64,000 bases of DNA from Nitrosarchaeum sp. GTDB lineage: Archaea > Thermoproteota > Nitrososphaeria > Nitrososphaerales > Nitrosopumilaceae. The position numbers and the translations under genes are program-made. Below the pieces are notes generated by a model that had not been told where the DNA came from, did no database searches, and was given only the letters and a program-made list of their open reading frames with translations. Shown piece after piece: positions 8,529 through 17,139 of the stretch (position 1 is the stretch's first letter; each line of letters begins with the position of its first letter). Where the stretch lies: NCBI GenBank assembly GCA_021414365.1, contig JAIOOR010000008.1, positions 62,001-126,000 on the forward strand. Reading direction: 5' to 3'.

Positions 8529-9274
8529 GGTAATTCATAAACATGAGATTTTTCTTTACCAGAATCTCGGATTTCTCGTATAGTATCAAGAGATTTAGTT
8601 GCAAGATTTACAGCCTCTCGCGAAGTTTTTGCATTACCTATTCCACAATTCAAAGTAATGTTATCTTCCTTTTCAATTAATTTTATAAAATCTTTTACAG
8701 AATCTTTTGCTTGTTCACTTGCAACGACCATAAAATTATCTCCACCCATAAAAAATGTAAGAGAGTCTTTTTTTAGAAAAAATTTTGTCATTTTTGCATA
8801 TAGTTCAAAAATAGTCACAGTAATTTCATATGGTGAATTTATTTTTCTTCTAGAAGTGAGATTATCCACATCAAAATGCATTATTGAAACTTTTTGTTCA
8901 GATTTGTCATCAACAAAACCAAAAATAATATGTTCTTTACTTAGAAAAACTTCATTAATTTTTCCTTCATATGCTTTAAGATTTGCTTCAAATGGAGAAT
9001 CCGCATATCCTATTGATATTGATAATCTAACATCAAAAGATTTTTGAAGATTTTTTTGAATTTCAATATGATCTTCTAACGTTAATCCATTAGAAACTAC
9101 AAAAAATTCATCTGCTCTATTTAAGAAAACAAGACAATTTTTTTCAGAGAATAATTTTTGGACTTCTTTGTATAATGTTGCTTGAAGCATTTGAAGTGCG
9201 TGTTCTCTGTCGCTACCTAAGGTTAAAGTCCAAGGCCCATATCCAATTATTTTTAATATGCTAAGTTGAATCAT
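8522..9274 (-). CDS. arfA: GTP cyclohydrolase III (ArfA)
   Basis: A 250-aa enzyme built of two related ferredoxin-like, cyclase-type halves. GYGPWTLTLGSDREHALQML near the N-terminus is the family signature; LNRADEFFVVSNG and FFMGGDNFMVVASE are equivalent strands in the two halves, and HFDVDNLTSRR gives a metal-binding Asp. GTP cyclohydrolase III opens GTP to the formylamino-pyrimidine phosphate that starts archaeal riboflavin and F420 synthesis. It overlaps ribH by 4 bp upstream and the amidohydrolase by 7 bp downstream. The formamide hydrolase ArfB is not seen in the window. Confidence 0.92.
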   Translation of the reverse strand: MIQLSILKIIGYGPWTLTLGSDREHALQMLQATLYKEVQKLFSEKNCLVFLNRADEFFVVSNGLTLEDHIEIQKNLQKSFDVRLSISIGYADSPFEANLKAYEGKINEVFLSKEHIIFGFVDDKSEQKVSIMHFDVDNLTSRRKINSPYEITVTIFELYAKMTKFFLKKDSLTFFMGGDNFMVVASEQAKDSVKDFIKLIEKEDNITLNCGIGNAKTSREAVNLATKSLDTIREIRDSGKEKSHVYELPC

Positions 9275-9687
9275 TTTTGAATCCTTTGCAGTTCATCAAA
9301 GATTTTTACAACTGCTTCAACTGCACGCTCTGCTACAGGTCGAATTCTAGCATATGCATGTCTTTCTTGCATTCCAGGTCCAGTAATTCCTAAAGATACA
9401 GGTTTTTTGTATTTAATTGATAAAGCAGTTAATGCATTTACGGCAGAATGAGCAATCAATTCATCATGTTTTGTTTGTCCTTTAATTATAGCACCAAGAG
9501 TAACTACTCCATCAATGTCTTTTTTTTGTAATAATGAATCAACTATGATCGGCATATCATATGCTCCTGGAACTTTACATGTATAGATTATTTTTAATTT
9601 CATAATTTTTGCTTTTTCTTCAGCTACTAATAGCATTCTAGATGTCACTTCTTCATTAAATTCTGAAATCACTATTGCAATATTCAG
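9271..9687 (-). CDS. ribH: 6,7-dimethyl-8-ribityllumazine synthase
   Basis: Lumazine synthase joins the pyrimidine and dihydroxybutanone phosphate halves. VVTLGAIIKGQTKHDELIAH has the phosphate-binding and catalytic His region, and KPVSLGITGPG is also conserved. A start at GTG 9672 would remove part of the first beta strand. The in-frame codons just upstream read NIAIVISEFN, matching the family N-terminus (for example IVxxEFN in methanogen RibH). The only start candidate there is CTG at 9687, eight bases after AGGTG; this gives 138 aa, a normal family length. It overlaps the end of ribB by 0-few bases (ribB stops at 9690) and overlaps arfA by 4 bp. Confidence 0.9.
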   Translation of the reverse strand: MNIAIVISEFNEEVTSRMLLVAEEKAKIMKLKIIYTCKVPGAYDMPIIVDSLLQKKDIDGVVTLGAIIKGQTKHDELIAHSAVNALTALSIKYKKPVSLGITGPGMQERHAYARIRPVAERAVEAVVKIFDELQRIQK

Positions 9688-9689
9688 AA

Positions 9690-10355
9690 TTAATGCACCT
9701 TCGCGAATTCTAATAATTCTTTACCATCAATTAACGGAATTGCATTTTGTTTTGCATATTTTTCTGCTTTATCTATAGATAGTGCATTATAGGTTTCAGC
9801 ATCCATCATTTCACAAATTGCAGTGACTGGAGTTAAACCTGCAATTTGAGTGAGATAGACAGACATTTCAGTATGACCTTGTCTTTTTGCAAGTAGTCCT
9901 TGTGATGCAATTAATAATGGAACATGACCAGGAGTTTTAAAAGAAGAAGCAAATTTTTTCTTTTTGTTCTCAACACTAAAAATATTTGCCATTTCTCTAA
10001 TAGTCAAGGATCTGTCTTTATCAGTTATACCAGTATAAGTTTGATAGTGATTAACAGAAATTGAAAATGTTGGATGATCACCGTATGGAGCAAGTCCCAT
10101 GATCATTTCTTTGTTTGAAATTGGTGATTCGGCTAAAATTTCATGCATGTATTTTAATTCTAAAGAATTTGCAAAATTATGATCAATTGCAATACATAAT
10201 AGACCTCCAGCATGTTGACGCATTCTTGCAACATGTTCAGGAGTTACAAATTCTGCAGCAACCACCATATCTATTTCATTTTCTCTTCCTGCAGAATCAA
10301 ATAATAATACGAATTCACCACGTTTTAGTGATTCAATTCCAGATTCTAGAGACAT
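9690..10355 (-). CDS. ribB: 3,4-dihydroxy-2-butanone 4-phosphate synthase
   Basis: The 221-aa enzyme converts ribulose 5-phosphate to the four-carbon unit of riboflavin. The acidic metal-binding loop RENEIDMVVAAEF, the MRQHAGGLLCIAI segment, TDKDRSLTIREM and the GHVPLLIAS/GHTEMSVYLTQIAGL motifs are all present, so it should be active. It is the single-domain form, without a GTP cyclohydrolase II domain; in this organism GTP cyclohydrolase III takes that role. A TATA box lies 27 bp upstream of the ATG, so it likely heads the main riboflavin transcript. Confidence 0.95.
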   Translation of the reverse strand: MSLESGIESLKRGEFVLLFDSAGRENEIDMVVAAEFVTPEHVARMRQHAGGLLCIAIDHNFANSLELKYMHEILAESPISNKEMIMGLAPYGDHPTFSISVNHYQTYTGITDKDRSLTIREMANIFSVENKKKKFASSFKTPGHVPLLIASQGLLAKRQGHTEMSVYLTQIAGLTPVTAICEMMDAETYNALSIDKAEKYAKQNAIPLIDGKELLEFAKVH

Positions 10356-10377
10356 GAAATAAAATCGCTTCTGGACT

Positions 10378-10411
10378 GATTATAAAGTTTACTATAAAAT
10401 TGGTAATTACC
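10378..10411 (-). promoter_or_regulatory. ribB promoter with upstream palindrome
   Basis: On the minus strand CTTTATAATC (10378-10387) lies about 27 bp before the ribB ATG and is a good TATA box. Just upstream is the perfect 10-bp palindrome GGTAATTACC (10402-10411), which could be an operator. No FMN riboswitch fold is seen. Confidence 0.45.
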
Positions 10412-10434
10412 ATAAAAGTAGTAGAACGTTAATT

Positions 10435-11019
10435 TTATTTTAAGATATATTTTCCTAGAATATCAGTTTCGATGTTTAGCTTATCACCGACATTTTTTGT
10501 TTTAAAATTAGTTATCTCCATTGTATGAGGAATTAAACAGACAGAAGCAATATTATTTTTAACATCCACGACTGTCAAACTGATTCCATCAACTGCAATT
10601 GAGCCCTTTTTTACAACATATTTTGATAAATTTTTTGGAATTTCAAACCAAACTTGTACTTCTTTAGGTTTGTTTTGTATCTTTTTAATTATACCAACTC
10701 CATCGATGTGGCCTAAAACAAAATGTCCTTCTAATCGTTCACCGGTTTTTAGACTGCGCTCTATGTTAACAATGTCACCAGGTTTTAGATTTCCTAAATC
10801 AGTTTTACTAGTAGTTTCATCTATCATTTCAAAAATACAACTAGATTTGAATAGTTTTGTAGCAGTAAGGCAAACTCCATTCAAAGCTACACTTTGTCCA
10901 ATCTTCAAACCTTTTGCATGTTTTCCTAGATTTACAGTCATTTGAATGGCACTCCGGTTTTTAGTATTTTTTGAAATTTTCTCGACTTTTCCAATACCCT
11001 CAACTATTCCAGTAAACAT
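10435..11019 (-). CDS. ribE: riboflavin synthase alpha chain (lumazine-protein type)
   Basis: A 194-aa protein from the second of two adjacent ATGs, giving the family start MFTGIVEGIGKV. It has two lumazine-binding barrels: the first with VALNGVCLTATKL, the second with IAVDGISLTVVDV, each followed by the expected MEITNF/MIDETT-type stretch. It dismutates two lumazines to riboflavin. This trimeric type is typical of bacteria and eukaryotes; many other archaea use an unrelated RibC-type enzyme, so the gene may have come by transfer. It lies upstream of ribB on the same strand, 79 bp away. Confidence 0.93.
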   Translation of the reverse strand: MFTGIVEGIGKVEKISKNTKNRSAIQMTVNLGKHAKGLKIGQSVALNGVCLTATKLFKSSCIFEMIDETTSKTDLGNLKPGDIVNIERSLKTGERLEGHFVLGHIDGVGIIKKIQNKPKEVQVWFEIPKNLSKYVVKKGSIAVDGISLTVVDVKNNIASVCLIPHTMEITNFKTKNVGDKLNIETDILGKYILK

Positions 11020-11072
11020 CATTTATTGTAAAAATTTCTTTGTATAAATTGATTTTCTTATGATAATAAATT

Positions 11073-11780
11073 TTATTTTTTATTATTTAATGCTTCAAAT
11101 TCATTTTGGCAAAATTGATGAAAAACAGAGCATTTGTTTTTTTTAGCATTGTTTTTGATTAGGAGCATGTCATTAACTAAAACGCCTTGTGCAGCCAAAA
11201 AAGATTCATCTTCCATACCCAATTTTTCATATATTTGTGATTTAGCGATTGATGCTTCATGCAAACTAGAATCTACCATTTGTACCTTATCATAATATTC
11301 TATAGATTCTTCAAAATTTCCTAAATGATTCAGAGAAATCGCTTTATTCATTAATGCTGTAATATTTTTATCATCAAGTTTTAGAGTTTTATCATAAAAT
11401 TCTAAAGCCTCTTTATGTCTGTCTAATTCATTTAATGATAGACCTATACTATTGAGTGCCCATATATCATTAGAATCTAGATCAAGAATAATTTTACAAT
11501 ATGTTAATACTTCATCATATCTCTTTAATTGTTCAAGAGAATAAATTTTATTTTTTAATGCATATACATCAAGAGGTTTTATTTTTAACACTTTATCACA
11601 ATAATTGATTGTTTCTTCAAATTTTCCTAAATGTAATGAAGCCAATGCAGAATTTTGTAAGGCTACCATATCTTCAGGAGTGTTATCAAGTATCTTTTTA
11701 CAGTAATTCAGCATCTCATCAAATTTTCCAGATTCAAACATTCTGGTGATTACAACAGTAGGATCAAGTAAGTTAATCAA
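11073..11780 (-). CDS. TPR repeat protein
   Basis: A 235-aa protein of at least five 34-residue tetratricopeptide repeats between residues 15 and 190 (for example EETINYCDKVLKIKPLDVYA and EALEFYDKTLKLDDKNITAL). There is no signal peptide, so it should be a cytoplasmic protein-protein interaction scaffold. The C-terminal 45 residues contain CSVFHQFCQNEFEALN, a possible small metal or redox site. The start is TTG. It lies near a ribbon-helix-helix mini-protein and a receiver-domain protein, all on the same strand. No specific function can be given. Confidence 0.82.
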   Translation of the reverse strand: MINLLDPTVVITRMFESGKFDEMLNYCKKILDNTPEDMVALQNSALASLHLGKFEETINYCDKVLKIKPLDVYALKNKIYSLEQLKRYDEVLTYCKIILDLDSNDIWALNSIGLSLNELDRHKEALEFYDKTLKLDDKNITALMNKAISLNHLGNFEESIEYYDKVQMVDSSLHEASIAKSQIYEKLGMEDESFLAAQGVLVNDMLLIKNNAKKNKCSVFHQFCQNEFEALNNKK

Positions 11781-11856
11781 TTTGGATCATCACCATATTA
11801 TAATATCATGTTTTTAACCTATTCGAAAATAAAAAATGAATGATATCTAAACAAAA

Positions 11857-12000
11857 TTATTTTAAAGCTTTTCTAAGAGTCTCATTTAGTACTTTAGAGT
11901 AGCTATATGAAATCTGTTCTTGTTGAATCATTTTTGCTTGACGAAGTCTTATTTTTTTATCTAAATCTTCATCAATCATTATTGTTACGCGCTTGCTCAT
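11857..12000 (-). CDS. ribbon-helix-helix mini-protein (47 aa)
   Basis: A short ORF read on the minus strand begins MSKRVTIMIDEDLDKKIR and continues with a YSKVLNETLRKAL helix. The strand-helix-helix pattern with alternating hydrophobics (V-T-I-M-I-D) is that of CopG/Arc-type DNA-binding dimers. It may regulate its neighbours. No antitoxin partner (toxin gene) is seen beside it. Confidence 0.7.
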   Translation of the reverse strand: MSKRVTIMIDEDLDKKIRLRQAKMIQQEQISYSYSKVLNETLRKALK

Positions 12001-12068
12001 AATAATATCTCTAGTAATAAGGTGTGAAGATTGGAATATAACATAGTATGACCAATTGTGGAAATAAC

Positions 12069-12428
12069 TTAAGCATTAATAATTGAAAGAATTTGTTTTA
12101 GATTGAATGGTTTTTGTATTAAGGGAATGCCTAATTTTTCTAGTTTTTCTTCTATCAAGTAATCACTTACTCCACTTACAACAATGAATTTTGCATTAGG
12201 ATTAACCTCTTGAATTTTTCTAATAGCATGAAATCCAGTACCATTAGGCATCATTATATCAATCAGAACTACATCAGGTTTTGTTTCTTTGTATAGTTTG
12301 ATAGCAGTTGTACCATCATATCCCCCTCCTAATACTTTGATATCACTTTCTTCTAAAAATTCACTGAATAGACGAACAGTGTCTTCATCATCATCAATTA
12401 CAATAACAGAACGTTGCATCTTAATCAT
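12069..12428 (-). CDS. stand-alone response-regulator receiver domain
   Basis: A 119-aa CheY-like protein. The acidic pair in VIVIDDDEDTVRLF, the phospho-acceptor Asp in PDVVLIDIMMPNG (about residue 57), the Thr/Ser position in IVVSGVSD and the Lys in LIQKPF are all present, so it should accept phosphate. No output domain is attached and no histidine kinase is in the window. The start could be the second Met at 12419. It is divergent from the HTH gene at 12471, with 42 bp between. Confidence 0.9.
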   Translation of the reverse strand: MIKMQRSVIVIDDDEDTVRLFSEFLEESDIKVLGGGYDGTTAIKLYKETKPDVVLIDIMMPNGTGFHAIRKIQEVNPNAKFIVVSGVSDYLIEEKLEKLGIPLIQKPFNLKQILSIINA

Positions 12429-12470
12429 GTTTAATTAAACATGCTTTAATATTTTGTATTATTTTCTAAT

Positions 12471-13076
12471 GTGATAATGGCTGGAATGGATAGATTAATT
12501 TCGACGTCACTATCAGATGTAATTAAAAAGAAATTAGCCCCAGATGATCTAAAAAAACTTGAAAGAGAACTATTCTTAAAGCATGGAATGTCAATAAAGC
12601 TATCAGTAGAACATTTCCAAAAATTTGGTAAAACTTTGAAGTATGTAAGTCGCATAAATGAAAAAAAATTTGTAAATGAATGTATTAATGAAGTTATCAA
12701 AATTAAGAAAAATGAGAATACATACAATGTCAAAATAATTGATCAAAAATTAATTGATTTAATATTAGAGTTGTGTGGAGATTCTGAAACTAGAAAAATA
12801 CTTGGATGTATTTTTGATAGTGATTTAACAATTCCTCAAATTCTACATAAATCCAAAGTGCCAAAAACATCTGCATATAGAAAGATTGAAAATTTAATAA
12901 TTAATGGATTAATTTTAGAATCAGGAAAAGTTGTTAGTGAAAGTAAAAAAATTTCAAAATTCAAGTGTGTTTTTGATGAGATAAAAATAGAAATGAAAAA
13001 AGAAGGTATTATGATTCAAGGAGTAGTAAATAAAAAAATATTTGATAAAAACACTAGTACAAGCATATCTTATTGA
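12471..13076 (+). CDS. HTH transcriptional regulator (ArsR-like winged helix)
   Basis: A 201-aa protein. Residues about 85-150 form a winged helix: ILGCIFDSDLTIPQILHKSK then VPKTSAYRKIENLIINGLI, a typical helix-turn-helix and wing. The N-terminal part (SDVIKKKLAPDDLKKLEREL) is helical and may serve dimerisation or sensing. The start is GTG 12471 or ATG 12477. It is divergent from the receiver-domain gene, so the two may work together or be cross-regulated. The ligand is unknown. Confidence 0.72.
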   Translation: MIMAGMDRLISTSLSDVIKKKLAPDDLKKLERELFLKHGMSIKLSVEHFQKFGKTLKYVSRINEKKFVNECINEVIKIKKNENTYNVKIIDQKLIDLILELCGDSETRKILGCIFDSDLTIPQILHKSKVPKTSAYRKIENLIINGLILESGKVVSESKKISKFKCVFDEIKIEMKKEGIMIQGVVNKKIFDKNTSTSISY

Positions 13077-13093
13077 ATAATTTCTTTGTAATA

Positions 13094-13963
13094 CTAAATT
13101 TTGGGATTGTTTTTTATAATTTCAAGTAGAGCTGTGGCTTGTTTATAATGAACCTCATCAATCATTTTTCCATCTATTGTTGTTGCGCCTTTTCCTTTCT
13201 TTGTGGATTCTAAATAATATTTACAAACTTTTTCTGCCCATTGAATTTCAGTTTTACTAGGATAGAAAATTTTATGAGTTATAGGAATTTGGTCTGGGTG
13301 TATAACGCTTTTACCCGAATAACCTAAACTTTTGCCAATATTGCAATCTTTTTCAAGTCCTTTGATGTCGTTAAGATCCTGCCAAATAGCATCTATAGCA
13401 GATATTCCTGCAGCTCTTGCATCAACAGGAATCTTTGCTCGAGAGTATTTTTCACCTTCAGAATCTTTTGTATATTCAATTCCTAAATCATTTAAGAGAT
13501 CAAAAACTCCAAAAACAATTGCAGGAATTCGTTTACTACAAGAAGCAATATTGTATGTGTTAACGACGCCTTCTGCAGATTCAATGGAAGGAATAATTTG
13601 AATTGGTTTTAATTTACGATTTTTTTCCAAGACTGAAAGGTTTTTTTCAATTTTCTTTATCTCATCAACATTGTTTACTTTTGGAATTACAATTCCATCG
13701 ATTCCTTTTTGAACTATTTTATTGAGATCGTCTGGAATTTTTCCTGATGATGGGGCATTTGTTCTTACAAAAATTGATGATATGTATTGGGGACGATTCA
13801 AAAGTGCAGTTTTTATAAGATTTCTAGCATTTTCTTTTTCTGATTCTGGGATAGAATCTTCAAGATCAAAACACACGATATCTGCTTGCAATACTTTAGC
13901 TTTTTCTAAAAAACGCTGGTTATTGCCAGGAACAAAAATTAAACTACGAAAAAGCCTGGTCAA
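13094..13963 (-). CDS. CitE/HpcH-type C-C lyase (malyl-CoA or citramalyl-CoA lyase-like)
   Basis: A 289-aa TIM-barrel of the HpcH/HpaI-CitE family. RSLIFVPGNNQRFLEKA, DIVCFDLEDSIP (metal and substrate site), IVIPKVNNVDEI and IQIIPSIESAEGV (metal-binding Glu) are present. Family members cleave or form malyl-CoA, citramalyl-CoA or citryl-CoA; which applies cannot be told. There is no CitF or CitD neighbour, so it is not a citrate lyase complex. The start is TTG at 13963. It is convergent with the HTH gene. Confidence 0.85.
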   Translation of the reverse strand: MTRLFRSLIFVPGNNQRFLEKAKVLQADIVCFDLEDSIPESEKENARNLIKTALLNRPQYISSIFVRTNAPSSGKIPDDLNKIVQKGIDGIVIPKVNNVDEIKKIEKNLSVLEKNRKLKPIQIIPSIESAEGVVNTYNIASCSKRIPAIVFGVFDLLNDLGIEYTKDSEGEKYSRAKIPVDARAAGISAIDAIWQDLNDIKGLEKDCNIGKSLGYSGKSVIHPDQIPITHKIFYPSKTEIQWAEKVCKYYLESTKKGKGATTIDGKMIDEVHYKQATALLEIIKNNPKI

Positions 13964-14022
13964 TGTTTATTTCAGTATTTTTTGGATTGATTAAGATTTT
14001 GGTTCAATGGAAAAATGGTTTT

Positions 14023-15063
14023 TTACACAGTTATTATCTCTGATGCAGCTTTTTTGAGCCTATTCATTATTGCAAACCCAAGATTAGAATTGTCAACTTC
14101 TCTCATAATTATTACATCTACTTTTTGTTCATCTAGATCTCGAAATGATTTGTAAAGATTGCTTGCTATTATCTTCTTTGTTGTTCCAATAAATTTTAAT
14201 TTTATGAAAGGAGTTTTTTTTATAGATTTATTATTTATAATGCCTACAAGCTTTTTTTCTGATTTAAATTTTTTAATTAATTCTTGTGTCTTTTTTTGTG
14301 TATTTTGTATATTACCTTCAATTAGGATTATTTTTGCATTGGGAGAATAATGTTTGTACTTCATCCCAGGTGATTTCACTTTGATTATTTTTGTTTTTTT
14401 CCCAAGTAAACTTGGATGGTATTCAACTTTTTTTAATATTTTTTTTAATTCTAAATACGAAATTTTACCTGGACGTAATAAGGTTGGAGTGCTTGTAGTT
14501 AGATCTAAAATTGTAGATTCTATTCCAATTACAGAATTTCCTCCATCTACAATTGCATCAATTTTTCCATTTAGATCATCTAGAACATGTGTCGCTAAAG
14601 TAGGGCTAGGCTTGCCAAAAAGATTTGCAGATGGAGCAACAATAGGGTTTCCTAATGAATTGATTAAAGATAAAGCAATTTTATGAGAAGGCATTCGAAT
14701 TGCAATGGTGTTCAATCCTCCAGTTGCAATCTTGGGTATCAATGATGATTTTTTTAATACCAAGGTTAGAGGTCCAGGCCAAAATTTTTCTATTAATTTT
14801 TCTGCATTAGATGGAATGTTTTTTGCAAATTTTCTAATGTCGTCTTTATTTGATATATGAAATATCAGAGGATTGTCAGCTGGCCTTTTTTTGGCTTTAA
14901 AGATTTTTTTAATTGCATTTGGATTTAATCCGTCTGCACCTAAACCATAAACTGTTTCTGTTGGAAATGCAACGATGCCACCTCTACGTAAAATAGAAAC
15001 GCATTCCTCAATTTTTTTTATTTCTGGTTTTTTTGGATTAACAATAATTACTCTAGTTTGCAT
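14023..15063 (-). CDS. sua5: threonylcarbamoyl-AMP synthase (Sua5)
   Basis: A 346-aa two-domain Sua5. The YrdC domain (about 10-205) has GGIVAFPTETVYGLGADGLN, KAKKRPADNPLIFH and SANLFGKPSPT. The linker MKYKHYSPNAKI joins the C-terminal Sua5 domain (about 230-345). It makes threonylcarbamoyl-AMP for t6A37 modification of ANN-decoding tRNAs. The length matches archaeal Sua5 rather than short bacterial YrdC. Confidence 0.94.
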   Translation of the reverse strand: MQTRVIIVNPKKPEIKKIEECVSILRRGGIVAFPTETVYGLGADGLNPNAIKKIFKAKKRPADNPLIFHISNKDDIRKFAKNIPSNAEKLIEKFWPGPLTLVLKKSSLIPKIATGGLNTIAIRMPSHKIALSLINSLGNPIVAPSANLFGKPSPTLATHVLDDLNGKIDAIVDGGNSVIGIESTILDLTTSTPTLLRPGKISYLELKKILKKVEYHPSLLGKKTKIIKVKSPGMKYKHYSPNAKIILIEGNIQNTQKKTQELIKKFKSEKKLVGIINNKSIKKTPFIKLKFIGTTKKIIASNLYKSFRDLDEQKVDVIIMREVDNSNLGFAIMNRLKKAASEIITV

Positions 15064-15103
15064 AAATTCAATACTGTTTGGAGATATTAAAAATGGATAG
15101 TAA

Positions 15104-16177
15104 TTATTCAGGTTTCATTAAGATTTTGCCAAAGAGTCCTTTTCCAGTTAACATCTTTGTATGGGCTTCAGCTGCTTGTTCAAATGAATAAACAGAGTCT
15201 ATCGCTGCTTTGATTTTACCTTGACCCATCCAGTACAAACCTTGATCTAATTCGGCCTTTGTTCCTTGTGTTGAACCAAGAATGTTAGTTCCTTTAAAGA
15301 ATACATGTCTAAGATCAGTTTTTGCGTCATATCCAGTTGTTGCACCACATGATACCAATGTTGCACCATACTTGAGTAGTGTAAGCTGTTGATTCCAGTG
15401 GGTTTGACCAATATGGTCAAATGATACATCAATTCCTGGTGCCTCATCTTTTTTCTTTGCTAATTCTTTTGAGATCGCTCTTACTTCTTTATACCAATCT
15501 TCTTTTCTGTGATCTACTGCAAAGTCAGCTCCTAGTTCTAAACATTTATCTAATTTATCTGGACTAGCAGTAGCAATTACATCACAATTGTATAATTTGG
15601 CAATTTGAATTCCAAAGCTTCCAACGCCAGAACCTCCACCCATAATCAATACAGTTTGTCCTGGTCTAATCTTGGCTCTACCAACTAGCATATGCCATGA
15701 TGTTAAAAGAGTCATTGATGCAGCTGCTGCTTCATCATAGCTTACACCTTCTGGGATTTTTGAAACATTAACTTCTGGAAGATGTGTAATTTCAGAAAAT
15801 GCGCCCCATGTTGGACCTGTTTGAAATCCCCAGATTATTCTATTAACACAATCAAACTCTCTACCATCAGTACATGCTTTACAAACTCTACATGACATAT
15901 TAGAATGTGAAACTACTTTATCACCAACTTTGATATTTTTAACATCATCACCAACTGCAATTACATCTCCAGCTGCATCAGAACCAGAAATGTGTGGTAG
16001 TGGAACTGGTACTGGAGCTCCCCGCATTCCCCAAATATCATTATAATTTAGAGCTGCAGATTTTACCTTGAAAACTACTTCATTAGATTTAGGTTTTGGA
16101 TCAGGTACATCTTTTACTTTTAAAATTTTTGCATAATTATCATCAGGAGCATATTCTTCATAAACTACACCTTTCAT
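15104..16177 (-). CDS. medium-chain dehydrogenase/reductase with structural zinc
   Basis: A 357-aa MDR protein with GroES-like N-terminus and Rossmann motif GGGSGVGSFGIQIAK (about 171-185). Four cysteines in CRVCKACTDGREFDC form the structural zinc lobe. The position for the catalytic-zinc Cys is Asn (ALNYNDIWGMRG), so it is more like zinc-independent enoyl reductases or quinone reductases than alcohol dehydrogenases. In Crenarchaeota an MDR enzyme reduces acryloyl-CoA in carbon fixation; a similar role here is possible but unproven. Confidence 0.85.
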   Translation of the reverse strand: MKGVVYEEYAPDDNYAKILKVKDVPDPKPKSNEVVFKVKSAALNYNDIWGMRGAPVPVPLPHISGSDAAGDVIAVGDDVKNIKVGDKVVSHSNMSCRVCKACTDGREFDCVNRIIWGFQTGPTWGAFSEITHLPEVNVSKIPEGVSYDEAAAASMTLLTSWHMLVGRAKIRPGQTVLIMGGGSGVGSFGIQIAKLYNCDVIATASPDKLDKCLELGADFAVDHRKEDWYKEVRAISKELAKKKDEAPGIDVSFDHIGQTHWNQQLTLLKYGATLVSCGATTGYDAKTDLRHVFFKGTNILGSTQGTKAELDQGLYWMGQGKIKAAIDSVYSFEQAAEAHTKMLTGKGLFGKILMKPE

Positions 16178-16219
16178 GAGTAATTCGGTGTATAACCCCT
16201 AATTATATTTTCTCTGATA

Positions 16220-16498
16220 TTAAATACGATTTATCTTAAAATCACGTTTTGGTTGTTGAATTGATAATAAAATTTGCTTTAGTTGATTATCGCTGATCTG
16301 AGAATTCATCTTTCCTTGTGAAGCAATTCCTATAAGATATTGTTCCACAAGATCAGATAGTTCAGGTTTTACCATTTTTATGTTATTTAGTCGTAATCTT
16401 GCTTCGGGTGAAAGTATCTGTCTAAGAACTTGTTCTTTTTGTGCAGTTATATCAGGATTTTGTTTATCGTAAGGATTTGGTGATTCAGAAAAGCTCAT
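16220..16498 (-). CDS. PDCD5/TFAR19-family DNA-binding protein
   Basis: The 92-aa protein has the PDCD5 core: QILSPEARLRLNNIKMVKPE followed by LVEQYLIGIASQGKM and IQQPKRDFKI. The family is a triple-helix bundle with a basic tail that binds nucleic acid. In archaea it is usually encoded beside ribosomal protein S19e, as here (7 bp after it), so it probably belongs to the translation regulon. Length is slightly shorter than usual at the N-terminus. Confidence 0.9.
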   Translation of the reverse strand: MSFSESPNPYDKQNPDITAQKEQVLRQILSPEARLRLNNIKMVKPELSDLVEQYLIGIASQGKMNSQISDNQLKQILLSIQQPKRDFKINRI

Positions 16499-16505
16499 TT
16501 CAAAT

Positions 16506-16958
16506 CTAAGAATATACTTTCAGCTGAGGATTTTCAGTGATAAGATCATTTAGAATTTCTGTTGATAATCTATCTAGTTTTTGCATTCCTTGTTTTGAAA
16601 CAATACGACCTTTTTTCTCAACTTTTTCTATATATCCAAGTTTTTCTAATCCTTGAATAGCATTACGAATTATTGCACCACCTGCATCTTTATGATGAGC
16701 AGCACCATACCCTGATGGTTTACCACCACCGTAAATTTTTCTTAATTCATTAATTCCAATAGGACCGTGAAGGTAAATTTTTCTCATTAATGATGCACAT
16801 CGTGTATGCCACCAATCTCTATCTTGAGGTGGTTTATCTGCATGAGCACCAGTTTTTACAAATGGAATCCAAACAGGAGCAGGAATATCTTCATTCTTTA
16901 GAATAGCTGCTAATCTACTAATCAATACATCTGATGGTACATCGTATACCTTTGCCAT
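16506..16958 (-). CDS. rps19e: 30S ribosomal protein S19e
   Basis: A 150-aa S19e: WIPFVKTGAHADKPPQDRDW, WWHTRCASLMRKIYLHGPIG and KPSGYGAAHHKDAGGAI are highly conserved. A C-terminal winged-helix-like part (LEKLGYIEKVEKKGRIVS) completes it. It is the first gene of a two-gene unit with the PDCD5-family gene. A TATA-like TTTATAAG on the minus strand near 16981-16990 lies about 27 bp upstream. Confidence 0.96.
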   Translation of the reverse strand: MAKVYDVPSDVLISRLAAILKNEDIPAPVWIPFVKTGAHADKPPQDRDWWHTRCASLMRKIYLHGPIGINELRKIYGGGKPSGYGAAHHKDAGGAIIRNAIQGLEKLGYIEKVEKKGRIVSKQGMQKLDRLSTEILNDLITENPQLKVYS

Positions 16959-17139
16959 AAAGTGAAAAAATCTGGGATCGTCTTATAAATCATTGAGGCA
17001 TTGTACGTAGTTTTTCAAATATAATCAAGCGTAAATTTTCAGATCGGTGTCCACTTATTTTCTTTCTTTGATTTTTAAAATATTATACTTGAGAAACCTA
17101 TAACTTCTTAAAAAGATTCAACATGTGAGGATTTTCACA

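Noticed and set aside
10356-10434. FMN riboswitch in the riboflavin cluster
   Set aside because: Only 79 bp, with a promoter; no RFN-like conserved segments.
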